Of a stretch of 9,010 nt of DNA, positions 1 to 5,786 are shown piece after piece. Origin of the DNA: Tannerella sp. (lineage in GTDB: Bacteria > Bacteroidota > Bacteroidia > Bacteroidales > Tannerellaceae); the NCBI GenBank assembly GCA_031259505.1, contig JAIRLL010000320.1, positions 1 to 9,010 of the forward strand. Reading direction: 5' to 3'. Numbering within the stretch: the first letter of the stretch is position 1; each line of letters opens with the position of its first letter. A program made the translations under genes and the position numbers. Under the pieces are notes generated by a model, which saw only the letters and a program-made list of their open reading frames with translations, was not told the DNA's origin and did not search any database.

Positions 1-114
1 CCGAAAATCAAGACAGTCAAAGACCTTGCAGCCGGCGCGGTACTGCTTGCGTCCATTGCAGCCGTCGTCGTGGGATGTATCATTTTTGTACCCAGAATCG
101 TCACGTGGAGCTGA
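1..114 (+). CDS. dgkA: Diacylglycerol/undecaprenol kinase (DgkA family), C-terminal end only
   Basis: Only the last 37 codons and the TGA stop are inside the window; the start lies to the left. The visible protein begins PKIKTVKDLAAGAVLLASIA and ends with a hydrophobic stretch, GCIIFVPRIVTWS. The KDLAAGAVL segment followed by a membrane helix is the typical C-terminal end of small integral-membrane DgkA kinases. These phosphorylate diacylglycerol or, in many bacteria, undecaprenol, to recycle the lipid carrier of cell-wall synthesis. The stop codon is followed directly by an ATG (115), so the downstream ABC gene was probably once translated with it. The family call is fairly firm; the substrate is not decidable from the fragment. 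Confidence 0.8.
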   Translation, partial: PKIKTVKDLAAGAVLLASIAAVVVGCIIFVPRIVTWS

Positions 115-501
115 ATGGATGGCAGCATGATATCATATCCATAGAACATGCCGTTCCGGCGCTGACCGGATGCCGTTTTGCCAAGCCTGTCCGGTGGACT
201 GTCCGGCGGGGCGAGCAGTGGGCGGTCGTCGGGACGGATGGCAGCGGGAAAAGCTTGCTGGCCGACATTTCTTGCCGATACGGGGAATGTCTCCGGTCAC
301 CGGGTCACTTTCAGAATGGAAAAAGTCACTGTCCGCTATGGACGGCGTATCATTCTCGAAAACGTGAACTGGGAAGTGCGCAACGGTGAGAAATGGGCTT
401 TGTCCGGACCGAACGGCAGTGGAAAGACGCTCCTGCTGAGCCGATTCCGGGCTTTTGAGACAGCCCCGTTTTGCTTGCTTTTGTTTTCTACCTTAAATTA
501 A
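115..501 (+). pseudogene. Remnant of a tandem ABC ATPase (ModF-like), frameshifted and internally deleted
   Basis: Two ABC nucleotide-binding-domain starts lie within about 320 bp, where an intact double-ATPase gene would have roughly 1.4 kb. The first reads IISIEHAVPALTG, FAKPVRWTVRRGEQWAVVG and a slightly altered Walker A, GTDGSGKS (frame 3, about 138-270). The second reads MEKVTVRYGRRIILENVN, WEVRNGEKWALSG and a normal Walker A, GPNGSGKT (frame 1, about 316-440). No signature motif, Walker B or H-loop remains for either domain. The natural ATG at 115, directly after the upstream stop, runs into a stop after nine codons, so a frameshift also separates the start from the first domain. Homology to the second domain ends at about 440 and the frame runs on to a TAA at 499-501. 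The ModF/PhrA-like assignment rests on two unequal ATPase halves of soluble type; the original substrate or role is unknown. Confidence 0.8.
447..467. mobile_element. Possible insertion-sequence end at the ABC-gene breakpoint
   Basis: The bases CTTTTGAGACAGCCCC (452-467) sit just after recognisable ABC coding sequence stops (about 440). As I recall, sequences of the form GGGGCTGTCTCAAAAG form the ends of several transposase families in Bacteroidota and Firmicutes. No transposase or partner end is visible. A short hairpin (GGGCT 449-453 with AGCCC 462-466) followed by a T-rich run means a weak terminator is an alternative reading. Confidence 0.3.
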
Positions 502-591
502 CGATGCGACAATTTGAATTGAAAATCGACGTAGTCAAATGCACTCATTCTGCTTCAAACTTTTCCTTAACCCTCTCCCGGAAAAACATCG

Positions 592-599
592 TACATTTG
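592..599 (+). promoter_or_regulatory. Bacteroidota-type -7 promoter box (TACATTTG) for the oxidoreductase
   Basis: TACATTTG matches the TAnnTTTG -7 consensus used by the main sigma factor of Bacteroides. It lies 39 bases before the ATG at 639, a plausible leader length. I do not see a good TTTG -33 box at the usual distance; only T-rich sequence near 561-570 is present, so the call rests on the -7 box and position. Confidence 0.5.
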
Positions 600-638
600 C
601 AGTCAGTTTTTGAGTCTTTGAATTAAAATTATTCTGTC

Positions 639-1631
639 ATGAAGAAGATACGTTTCGGTGTCGTCGGCACCAATTTTATTACGGACTGGGTGATAGCGGG
701 CGGACGCGAAGACGAACGGTTCGAACTGGTTGCCGTCTGTTCCCGCACGGAAGAAACGGCAAAGTCGTTTGCTGCAAAACACGCCATTCCGCATACGTTT
801 ACGTCCGTCGAAGCGATGGCGGCCAGTCCGTGGGTCGATGCCGTGTATATTGCTTCGCCCAATGCCTTCCACGCGAGGCAGAGTATCGCGTGCATGCAGC
901 GCGGCAAACACGTGCTGTGTGAAAAAGCGTTTGCATCGAACGCGTCGGAGGTGCGTGCAATGATCGCGACCGCCCGGAAACACGACGTGACGCTGATGGA
1001 GGCCATGAAGCCGACGCTGACGCCGGGATTTCGCGCCGTGCAGAAAGCAAAGGACGGGATTGGCGACGTCAGGCAGTATTTTGCCTGCTACTGTCAATAC
1101 TCGTCGCGCTATGACAAACTGAAGGAAGGCGTGATACTGAATGCCTTCAACCCCGAACTGAGCAACGGCGCCGCGATGGACATCGGCATCTACACCATCT
1201 ATCCGATGGTCGTCCTCTTCGGGCGTCCGAACAGAATACAGGCATCGGGCGTCAAACTGTACAGCGGTGTGGACGGACACGGAAACGTTGTTTTCTCATA
1301 CGGCAACGGTCTCTGTGCAACGGTACTCTACAGCAAGATCGCCGATTCGCAACTCCCGACGGAGATTCAGGGAGAAAGCGGCGTCATCACCCTCGACAGG
1401 ATCAACCTTATCGGCAAAGCGACACTGAAACAGCGAAATGGCAAAACGGAAACCATCTTACCCGCGACGGCGCATCATGAATATTACTACGAAATCGCAG
1501 AATTTATCGATTTGATACAGTCGGGCAGAAAGGAATCGCGAATCAATTCGCTCGAAAATTCGCTAATCACGATTGAGATTATTGACGAGATACGGCGGCA
1601 GTTGGGAGTGCGTTTTCCGGCAGACGGCTAA
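639..1631 (+). CDS. Gfo/Idh/MocA family NAD(P)-dependent oxidoreductase
   Basis: This 330-residue protein has the family's usual length and two-domain layout. The N-terminal Rossmann fold starts MKKIRFGVVGTNFITDWVI, with the glycine loop as GTNFI rather than the classic GxGxxG, and continues through YIASPNAFHARQS (residues 70-82). The segment VLCEKAFASN (92-101) matches the EKP motif with the proline replaced by alanine and keeps Lys96, the expected catalytic or cofactor-contacting lysine. The C-terminal domain includes LSNGAAMDIGIYTIYP (174-189), the conserved G-x-x-x-D-x-G-x-Y element of the active site. Such enzymes oxidise or reduce sugars, inositols or diols in the cytoplasm; the substrate cannot be read from sequence. 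The ATG at 639 is preceded by a promoter-like box. The stop overlaps the convergent S4 gene, and no neighbour suggests a pathway. Confidence 0.9.
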   Translation: MKKIRFGVVGTNFITDWVIAGGREDERFELVAVCSRTEETAKSFAAKHAIPHTFTSVEAMAASPWVDAVYIASPNAFHARQSIACMQRGKHVLCEKAFASNASEVRAMIATARKHDVTLMEAMKPTLTPGFRAVQKAKDGIGDVRQYFACYCQYSSRYDKLKEGVILNAFNPELSNGAAMDIGIYTIYPMVVLFGRPNRIQASGVKLYSGVDGHGNVVFSYGNGLCATVLYSKIADSQLPTEIQGESGVITLDRINLIGKATLKQRNGKTETILPATAHHEYYYEIAEFIDLIQSGRKESRINSLENSLITIEIIDEIRRQLGVRFPADG

Positions 1632-2059
1632 AATTCTTCCGCGTCAAGATCAAACCCGGAGGGGTCGAAGGGATCGGTGTCGTCGTCCATGAACTGTTCC
1701 AGATCGCGGCGTTCCTTTTTCGTCGGACGACCCAGTCCGCGCGCCCTGTCCACGAAGCCCGAAATCCTGCCCATCTCCAGCAGTTCGTACTGTTCGGGCG
1801 GCGTGACATTTTCCACGTATTCGGGTACAAGTTTTGCGCCCATCCGCTTCTCGGTGAGGGCTAACACCTTGAACGAGAAAGTGACGGGCGGCTTGCGGAT
1901 TTGCAGCGTCTCGCCTGTGCGTATCATCCGCGAAGGTTTCACACTGACGCCGCCAATCGTTACTCTGCCTTTTTTGCAGGCTTCCGCCGCGACAGTCCGC
2001 GTCTTGAAAATACGCGTCGCCCATAGCCATTTGTCTATCCGTACTTCATTCACCGGCAA
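1628..2059 (-). CDS. S4-domain RNA-binding protein, Hsp15 (HslR) family
   Basis: The product begins NEVRIDKWLWATRIFKTRTV and carries a typical S4 fold over roughly residues 5-70: RIDKWLW, then TRTVAAEACKKGRVTIGG, then VKPSRMIRTGE. In this family the domain binds structured RNA; Escherichia coli Hsp15 recognises stalled 50S subunits carrying peptidyl-tRNA. At about 143 residues with a charged tail (GRPTKKERRDLEQFMDDD), it fits Bacteroidales relatives. The start is uncertain. The coordinates use a TTG at 2059; a GTG at 2053 gives the more family-like MNEVRIDKW. The nearest ATG (2063-2061) is out of frame and stops after five codons. It follows pth by 8 bases and is presumably co-transcribed; pth and Hsp15 both deal with peptidyl-tRNA, so the pairing is functionally sensible. 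Its TAG stop overlaps the oxidoreductase stop. Confidence 0.88.
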   Translation of the reverse strand: MPVNEVRIDKWLWATRIFKTRTVAAEACKKGRVTIGGVSVKPSRMIRTGETLQIRKPPVTFSFKVLALTEKRMGAKLVPEYVENVTPPEQYELLEMGRISGFVDRARGLGRPTKKERRDLEQFMDDDTDPFDPSGFDLDAEEF

Positions 2060-2067
2060 GCATTTTT

Positions 2068-2631
2068 TTATCTGTTATTATACATATTCATGGTGACATC
2101 CACGCCGGAGAGGCAGAAACTTTTCACCATATCCGAAGCCTTTTTCACATGTGCGGGCATCTGTTCAAGTTCTTCCGGTTCGAACTGTCCGAGTACATAA
2201 TCTATCTGTCGTCCCGTCGGGAAATTGCTGCCGATGCCGAACCGCAGGCGGCTGTATGTCTGAGTTGCCAGCGTTTCTTCGATGTGCCGCAGACCGTTGT
2301 GCCCGGCGGCGCTTCCCTTCGGCTTGAGGCGTAACGTCCCAAAAGGAAGGGCAATATCGTCGGCAACGACCAGCAGGTTTTCTGCCGTCAGGTTTTCCTT
2401 TTGCAGCCAGTAGCGGACGGCGAGGCCGCTCAGATTCATGAACGTATTTGGTTTCAGCAGGATCAGTTCCGCATTTTTCACGCGCATCCGTGCGACAGCG
2501 CCATAACGCGCCTCCGTGAATGCAACGCCACCTTCTTCGGCCACGGCATTCACTACGCGAAATCCGACATTGTGGCGCGATCCCCAATATTCCGATCCGA
2601 TATTTCCCAGTCCTGCAATTAAAAACTTCAT
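2068..2631 (-). CDS. pth: Peptidyl-tRNA hydrolase
   Basis: This cytoplasmic enzyme cleaves the ester bond of peptidyl-tRNAs that drop off ribosomes, recycling tRNA. The 187-residue product has the family's normal length and all its landmarks. These are GLGNIGSEY (residues 7-15, with Asn10 contacting substrate), RHNVGF with the catalytic His20, [11 protein letters not shown] (59-69, Asn66), the acidic pair ADD at 90-92 that activates the histidine, and GSAAGHNGL (106-114, Asn112). The ATG at 2631-2629 begins [10 protein letters not shown], the usual start. The gene follows rplY on the same strand, as in other Bacteroidales, but the spacer is stretched to 294 bp by repeats. The S4-protein gene follows after 8 bases. 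Confidence 0.97.
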   Translation of the reverse strand: MKFLIAGLGNIGSEYWGSRHNVGFRVVNAVAEEGGVAFTEARYGAVARMRVKNAELILLKPNTFMNLSGLAVRYWLQKENLTAENLLVVADDIALPFGTLRLKPKGSAAGHNGLRHIEETLATQTYSRLRFGIGSNFPTGRQIDYVLGQFEPEELEQMPAHVKKASDMVKSFCLSGVDVTMNMYNNR

Positions 2632-2690
2632 TCTTCAACTATAAATTCAAGTTCCCCACCCTTGATAGTATGTCGTGTCAACGCCTGGTC

Positions 2691-2776
2691 GTCATTGCGA
2701 GGGCACAGCCCGAAGCAATCCGGAAAATACGAGACTCTGGATTGCTTCCTGCTTCGTACCTCGCAGTCGCAATAAC
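2691..2776. repeat. Palindromic dispersed repeat unit between rplY and pth
   Basis: The unit opens with GTCATTGCGAGG (2691-2702) and GAAGCAATCC (2712-2721) and returns with GGATTGCTTC (2739-2748) and CCTCGCAGTCGCAATAAC (2759-2776). It can fold into a long imperfect hairpin, read equally on either strand. The right arm, read on the - strand, has the same spaced layout as the copy at 8778-8814, including the extra CTGCGA and GGAAGCA blocks. This GTCATTGCGAGG / GAAGCAATCC family is scattered in intergenic DNA of many bacteria. No protein is encoded; short open frames through it are artefacts. Confidence 0.8.
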
Positions 2777-2782
2777 GGAGAT

Positions 2783-2803
2783 GCCATTGTTGCAGGCAAT
2801 GGC
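2783..2803. repeat. Short hairpin GCCATTG-CAATGGC inside the repeat block
   Basis: A perfect 7-bp stem (GCCATTG at 2783-2789, CAATGGC at 2797-2803) encloses a 7-base loop. It joins the palindromic unit on its left to the longer repeat unit on its right, and its right arm is the first part of the segment shared with 8762 onward. In rplY-pth read-through RNA it would add another stem. Confidence 0.55.
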
Positions 2804-2900
2804 GTCCGTCGTCTTTGCGAGGCACGAAGCAATCCAGCGGGCTGATAATAAGCAAATAACGAAACATGTCATTAGTAACCCGAAGGGTGAAGCAATCCGG
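2797..2900. repeat. Dispersed repeat unit, copy A (second copy at 8762)
   Basis: The segment from CAATGGCGTCCG to about GAAGCAATCCGG matches 8762-8877 along its length. The best-kept core is TAAGCAAATAACGAAACATG at 2849-2868, identical in both copies. Copy A lacks two short blocks found in copy B: CTGCGA after TTGCGA, and GGAAGCA after GAAGCA. Up to the CATGTCA that follows the core, every substitution I see is a transition; beyond it the copies diverge. It lies wholly in the rplY-pth spacer and ends about 25 bases before the rplY stop. Confidence 0.8.
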
Positions 2901-2925
2901 CAGAATAATATCGCAAAGAATCAGT

Positions 2926-3576
2926 TTACGCTCCCGCCGCAGCTTCGCCACGCGCGGCGCGCGTCAGCTTCACCGAGCAGACGACGGCATTCTTTGCATT
3001 TATCAGTTCCAGATTTTCAAACTGAAGGTCGCCCACCTGAATAGCCTTGCCCAGTCCGAGCCTGTCTACATTGACAGGCAACTTTTCCGGCATTTTGTCA
3101 AACAGCGCTTTCACGCGCAGTCTGCGCATTTCGAGGTTCAGCTTACCGCCGGCCTTGACGCCTTCCGCGTGTCCTTCGAGTATGACGGGCACTTCCATCA
3201 CGATGGGTTTCTTTTCGAAGACTTCCAGAAAGTCGATGTGCAGGATTGCATCCGTTACGGGATGAAACTGGATGTCTTTTACAATGGTTTTCACCGTGCG
3301 GCCGCCTTCCAGCGACAAATCGACCAGATAGATGTGAGGCGTGTAGATCAAATTGCGCACATTTTCGGTCGTCACGGAAAATTCCGTCACGATAACACCT
3401 TTGTTATTGGCCGTTTCGACCACTTTTTCGCCTTTGTTCAACGTGCCTTCGAACGGCAAGTCAACCGGCGCCTGACCGTACAGTACGGCAGGGATTACGC
3501 CTTCCCTGCGGATGGCTTTGGTTGCTTTTTTTCCGGTACCTTCTCTTGGGGTACCTGTTAATTGATACGTGTTCAT
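2926..3576 (-). CDS. rplY: 50S ribosomal protein L25 / general stress protein Ctc
   Basis: The 216-residue product is the long, two-domain (TL5/Ctc) form of L25, which binds 5S rRNA in the large subunit. The N-terminal L25 domain covers about residues 1-95: TGTPREGTGKKATKAIRREG, IPAVLYGQ, and TVKTIVKDIQFHPVTDAILH at the domain border. The C-terminal TL5 beta domain follows: HIDFLEVFEKKPIVMEVPV, then GGKLNLEMRRLRVK and LPVNVDRLGLGKAIQVGDL. It closes with a short alanine/glycine-rich tail. The ATG (3576-3574) begins MNTYQLTGTPRE. A TACCTTTG promoter box lies 87 bases upstream on the same strand. The gene leads the rplY-pth-S4 cluster. Confidence 0.95.
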   Translation of the reverse strand: MNTYQLTGTPREGTGKKATKAIRREGVIPAVLYGQAPVDLPFEGTLNKGEKVVETANNKGVIVTEFSVTTENVRNLIYTPHIYLVDLSLEGGRTVKTIVKDIQFHPVTDAILHIDFLEVFEKKPIVMEVPVILEGHAEGVKAGGKLNLEMRRLRVKALFDKMPEKLPVNVDRLGLGKAIQVGDLQFENLELINAKNAVVCSVKLTRAARGEAAAGA

Positions 3577-3662
3577 TTGTTTATAAAATTTGTGTTACTC
3601 AAAATCAGTGTTGCTTCCCAATTTCCCATCACACGAAATGCAAGGGCTTTAAAAAAGCGGGA

Positions 3663-3670
3663 CAAAGGTA
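3663..3670 (-). promoter_or_regulatory. TACCTTTG -7 box for the rplY-pth-S4 cluster
   Basis: Read on the - strand the bases are TACCTTTG, a full match to the TAnnTTTG consensus of Bacteroidota. The distance to the rplY ATG implies an untranslated leader of about 80 nucleotides. The upstream side is a long A/T tract without a crisp TTTG -33 box. Confidence 0.65.
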
Positions 3671-3720
3671 CGAAAAAAAATATTATAATTAAAAGGTACA
3701 TCCATGTGTATTATTTTTTC

Positions 3721-3728
3721 TACCTTTG
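3721..3728 (+). promoter_or_regulatory. TACCTTTG -7 box for the methylmalonyl-CoA decarboxylase operon
   Basis: TACCTTTG, followed by CACGC, matches the Bacteroidota -7 consensus exactly and ends 38 bases before the epimerase ATG at 3767. It is the same octamer as the divergent rplY box 51 bp away. The -33 region is T/A-rich without a clear TTTG. Confidence 0.7.
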
Positions 3729-3766
3729 CACGCAAAATTATTTTTTTAATTAAACAATTCATTATT

Positions 3767-4174
3767 ATGGATATCTCACATATTGAGCATCTGGGCATTG
3801 CCGTAAAGAGCATTGAAGCCCATCTTCCGTATTACGAAAACGTTTTGGGGTTGAAATGTTACAGCATCGAGGTTGTAGCCGATCAGAAAGTAAGGACTGC
3901 CTTCTTCAAGGTGGGGCAGACGAAAATCGAATTGCTTGAGCCGACGGGCGAAGACAGCGCCGTTGCCAAATTTATCGAAAACAGGGGCGAAGGGATTCAT
4001 CACATCGCGTTTGCCGTCCCGTCTGTTCAGGATGCTTTGGACGAAGTGGCATCGAAGGGCGTCCGACTGATAGACCAGCATCCGCGCGGCGGGGCGGAAG
4101 GATTGCAAATCGCGTTCCTGCATCCCAAATCGACGGGAAGCGTATTGACCGAACTGTGCATGAAGGGGGATTGA
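3767..4174 (+). CDS. mce: Methylmalonyl-CoA epimerase
   Basis: This small VOC-fold metalloenzyme interconverts (R)- and (S)-methylmalonyl-CoA, linking B12-dependent mutase to the decarboxylase encoded next. The 135-residue length is typical. The sequence shows both halves of the fold: HIEHLGIAVKSIEAHLPYYE at the start and GIHHIAFAVPSVQDALDEV at residues 76-94. Expected metal ligands are His8 (HLGIAV), Glu55 (KIELLEP), His79 (second His of IHHIAF) and Glu129 (VLTEL). LHPKSTGSVLTEL (118-130) is the usual C-terminal strand pair. The ATG at 3767 is preferred over an upstream in-frame ATG at 3704, which would put the start before the promoter box. It is the first gene of the operon, 41 bp from mmdA. 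Confidence 0.96.
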   Translation: MDISHIEHLGIAVKSIEAHLPYYENVLGLKCYSIEVVADQKVRTAFFKVGQTKIELLEPTGEDSAVAKFIENRGEGIHHIAFAVPSVQDALDEVASKGVRLIDQHPRGGAEGLQIAFLHPKSTGSVLTELCMKGD

Positions 4175-4215
4175 AATTCAAAATTTAAGATTCAAAATCT
4201 CAAAATATTAAATCA

Positions 4216-5769
4216 ATGAGCAATCAACTTGAAAAAGTAAAAGAACTGATCGCGTTGCGCGACCAGGCGCGCGCAGGCGGCGGTGAAACGGCTATCGAGA
4301 AACAGCATGAACGCGGAAAGTATACCGCGCGCGAACGCATTTCGATGCTGTTGGACGAAGGCAGTTTCGAAGAAATGGACATGTTTGTGAAACACAGATG
4401 TACAAACTTCGGACAGGATAAGAAAAACTATCTTGGCGACGGCGTGGTGACGGGAAGCGGTACGATTGACGGACGTCTGGTCTACGTTTTCGCACAGGAT
4501 TTCACCGTATTCGGAGGTTCGCTTTCGGAAACGATGTCGCAGAAGATCTGTAAGGTGATGGATATGGCCATGAAAATGGGCGCGCCGTGTATCGGTATCA
4601 ACGACTCGGGCGGCGCACGCATTCAGGAGGGTATCAATGCTCTGGCAGGTTATTCGGAAATTTTCCAGCGCAACATTCTGGCATCGGGCGTGATTCCCCA
4701 AATATCCGGCATTTTCGGCCCGTGCGCGGGCGGCGCAGTATATTCTCCTGCACTGACGGACTTTACGCTGATGACGGAAGGCACTTCGTACATGTTCCTC
4801 ACCGGCCCGAAAGTCGTAAAATCGGTTACCGGCGAAGACGTAGACCAGGAAAACCTCGGCGGCGCAAGCATCCATTCCACAAAATCGGGCGTGACTCATT
4901 TCACTGCGCAGACCGAAGAAGAAGGACTGGCCATGATCCGCAAACTGCTTGGCTATATCCCGCAAAACAACCTCGAGGAAGCGCCGCCGACAGACTGTAC
5001 CGACCCGATCGATCGCCTGGACGACAGTCTGAACGAAATCATCCCCGACAGCGCCAATCAGGCTTACGACATGTATGAAGTGATAGGTACGATTGTAGAC
5101 AACGGCGATTTTTTCGAGGTGCAGAAAGATTTTGCGAAAAACATCATTATCGGCTTTGCGCGTTTCAACGGTCATTCCGTAGGCATCGTGGCCAACCAGC
5201 CGAAATATCTTGCCGGGGTGCTGGACTGCAATGCGTCGCGCAAGGGTGCACGGTTCGTGCGTTTCTGCGACGCTTTCAATATCCCGCTGGTGACGCTGGT
5301 CGACGTGCCGGGTTTTCTTCCGGGAACGGGTCAGGAATACAATGCCGTGATTCTGCATGGCGCCAAGCTGCTTTATGCCTACGGCGAAGCCACCGTGCCG
5401 AAAGTGACTGTCACACTGCGCAAGTCTTACGGCGGTTCGCACATCGTGATGAGTTGCAAACAACTGCGCGGCGACCTGAATTATGCATGGCCTACGGCCG
5501 AAATCGCCGTCATGGGCGGCTCGGGCGCAGCCGAAGTGCTTTACGCAAAGGAAATCAAGAATGCCGCCGACCCTGCCGCACTGATGACCGAGAAAGTAAA
5601 CGAATACAACGAACTGTTTGCCAATCCGTACAATGCAGCCAAATACGGTTACATCGACGATGTGATTGAACCGCGCAACACACGCTTCCGCATCATCCGC
5701 GCGCTGCAGCAGTTGCAGACGAAGAAACTGACCAATCCTGCCAAAAAGCATGGCAATATTCCGCTCTAA
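4216..5769 (+). CDS. mmdA: Methylmalonyl-CoA decarboxylase alpha subunit (carboxyltransferase)
   Basis: The 517-residue protein is a full-length biotin-dependent carboxyltransferase of the MmdA/PccB type. It moves the carboxyl group of methylmalonyl-CoA to biotin, releasing propionyl-CoA. Two crotonase-like halves are clear. The N half has [20 protein letters not shown] (residues 36-55), [11 protein letters not shown] (129-139) and the oxyanion-hole segment [16 protein letters not shown] (168-183). The C half has [20 protein letters not shown] (327-346), [14 protein letters not shown] (362-375) and [13 protein letters not shown] (402-414). Propionyl-CoA carboxylases use a very similar subunit, but the downstream OadG, biotin carrier and OadB genes, and the absence of biotin carboxylase, point to the sodium-pumping decarboxylase. 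The soluble subunit would dock at the membrane complex. The next gene begins 17 bp after its stop. Confidence 0.96.
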   Translation: MSNQLEKVKELIALRDQARAGGGETAIEKQHERGKYTARERISMLLDEGSFEEMDMFVKHRCTNFGQDKKNYLGDGVVTGSGTIDGRLVYVFAQDFTVFGGSLSETMSQKICKVMDMAMKMGAPCIGINDSGGARIQEGINALAGYSEIFQRNILASGVIPQISGIFGPCAGGAVYSPALTDFTLMTEGTSYMFLTGPKVVKSVTGEDVDQENLGGASIHSTKSGVTHFTAQTEEEGLAMIRKLLGYIPQNNLEEAPPTDCTDPIDRLDDSLNEIIPDSANQAYDMYEVIGTIVDNGDFFEVQKDFAKNIIIGFARFNGHSVGIVANQPKYLAGVLDCNASRKGARFVRFCDAFNIPLVTLVDVPGFLPGTGQEYNAVILHGAKLLYAYGEATVPKVTVTLRKSYGGSHIVMSCKQLRGDLNYAWPTAEIAVMGGSGAAEVLYAKEIKNAADPAALMTEKVNEYNELFANPYNAAKYGYIDDVIEPRNTRFRIIRALQQLQTKKLTNPAKKHGNIPL

Positions 5770-5786
5770 TCCACAGTAAAAATATT

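Noticed and set aside
603..1280. A 225-residue - strand frame opposite the oxidoreductase
   Set aside because: It is the complement of a clear Gfo/Idh/MocA gene and has low-plausibility composition.
2691..2900. CRISPR array
   Set aside because: The repeats are palindromic, unequal in spacing and inverted relative to each other; there are no regular spacers and no cas genes.
2628..2951. A 107-residue - strand frame through the rplY-pth spacer
   Set aside because: It consists of translated repeat arms, with near-repeating peptides such as LDCFVPRKDDG and PDCFGLCPRNDD, and overlaps the ends of two real genes.
3704..3766. Upstream in-frame ATG extending the epimerase by 21 residues
   Set aside because: It lies before the TACCTTTG promoter box, so it would not be transcribed from that promoter, and the added residues do not belong to the VOC fold.
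4213..5751. A 512-residue open frame on the - strand opposite mmdA
   Set aside because: It is an antisense shadow of a strongly coding gene; its translation is rich in His, Arg, Phe and Cys with no domain, and mmdA on the + strand is unmistakable.
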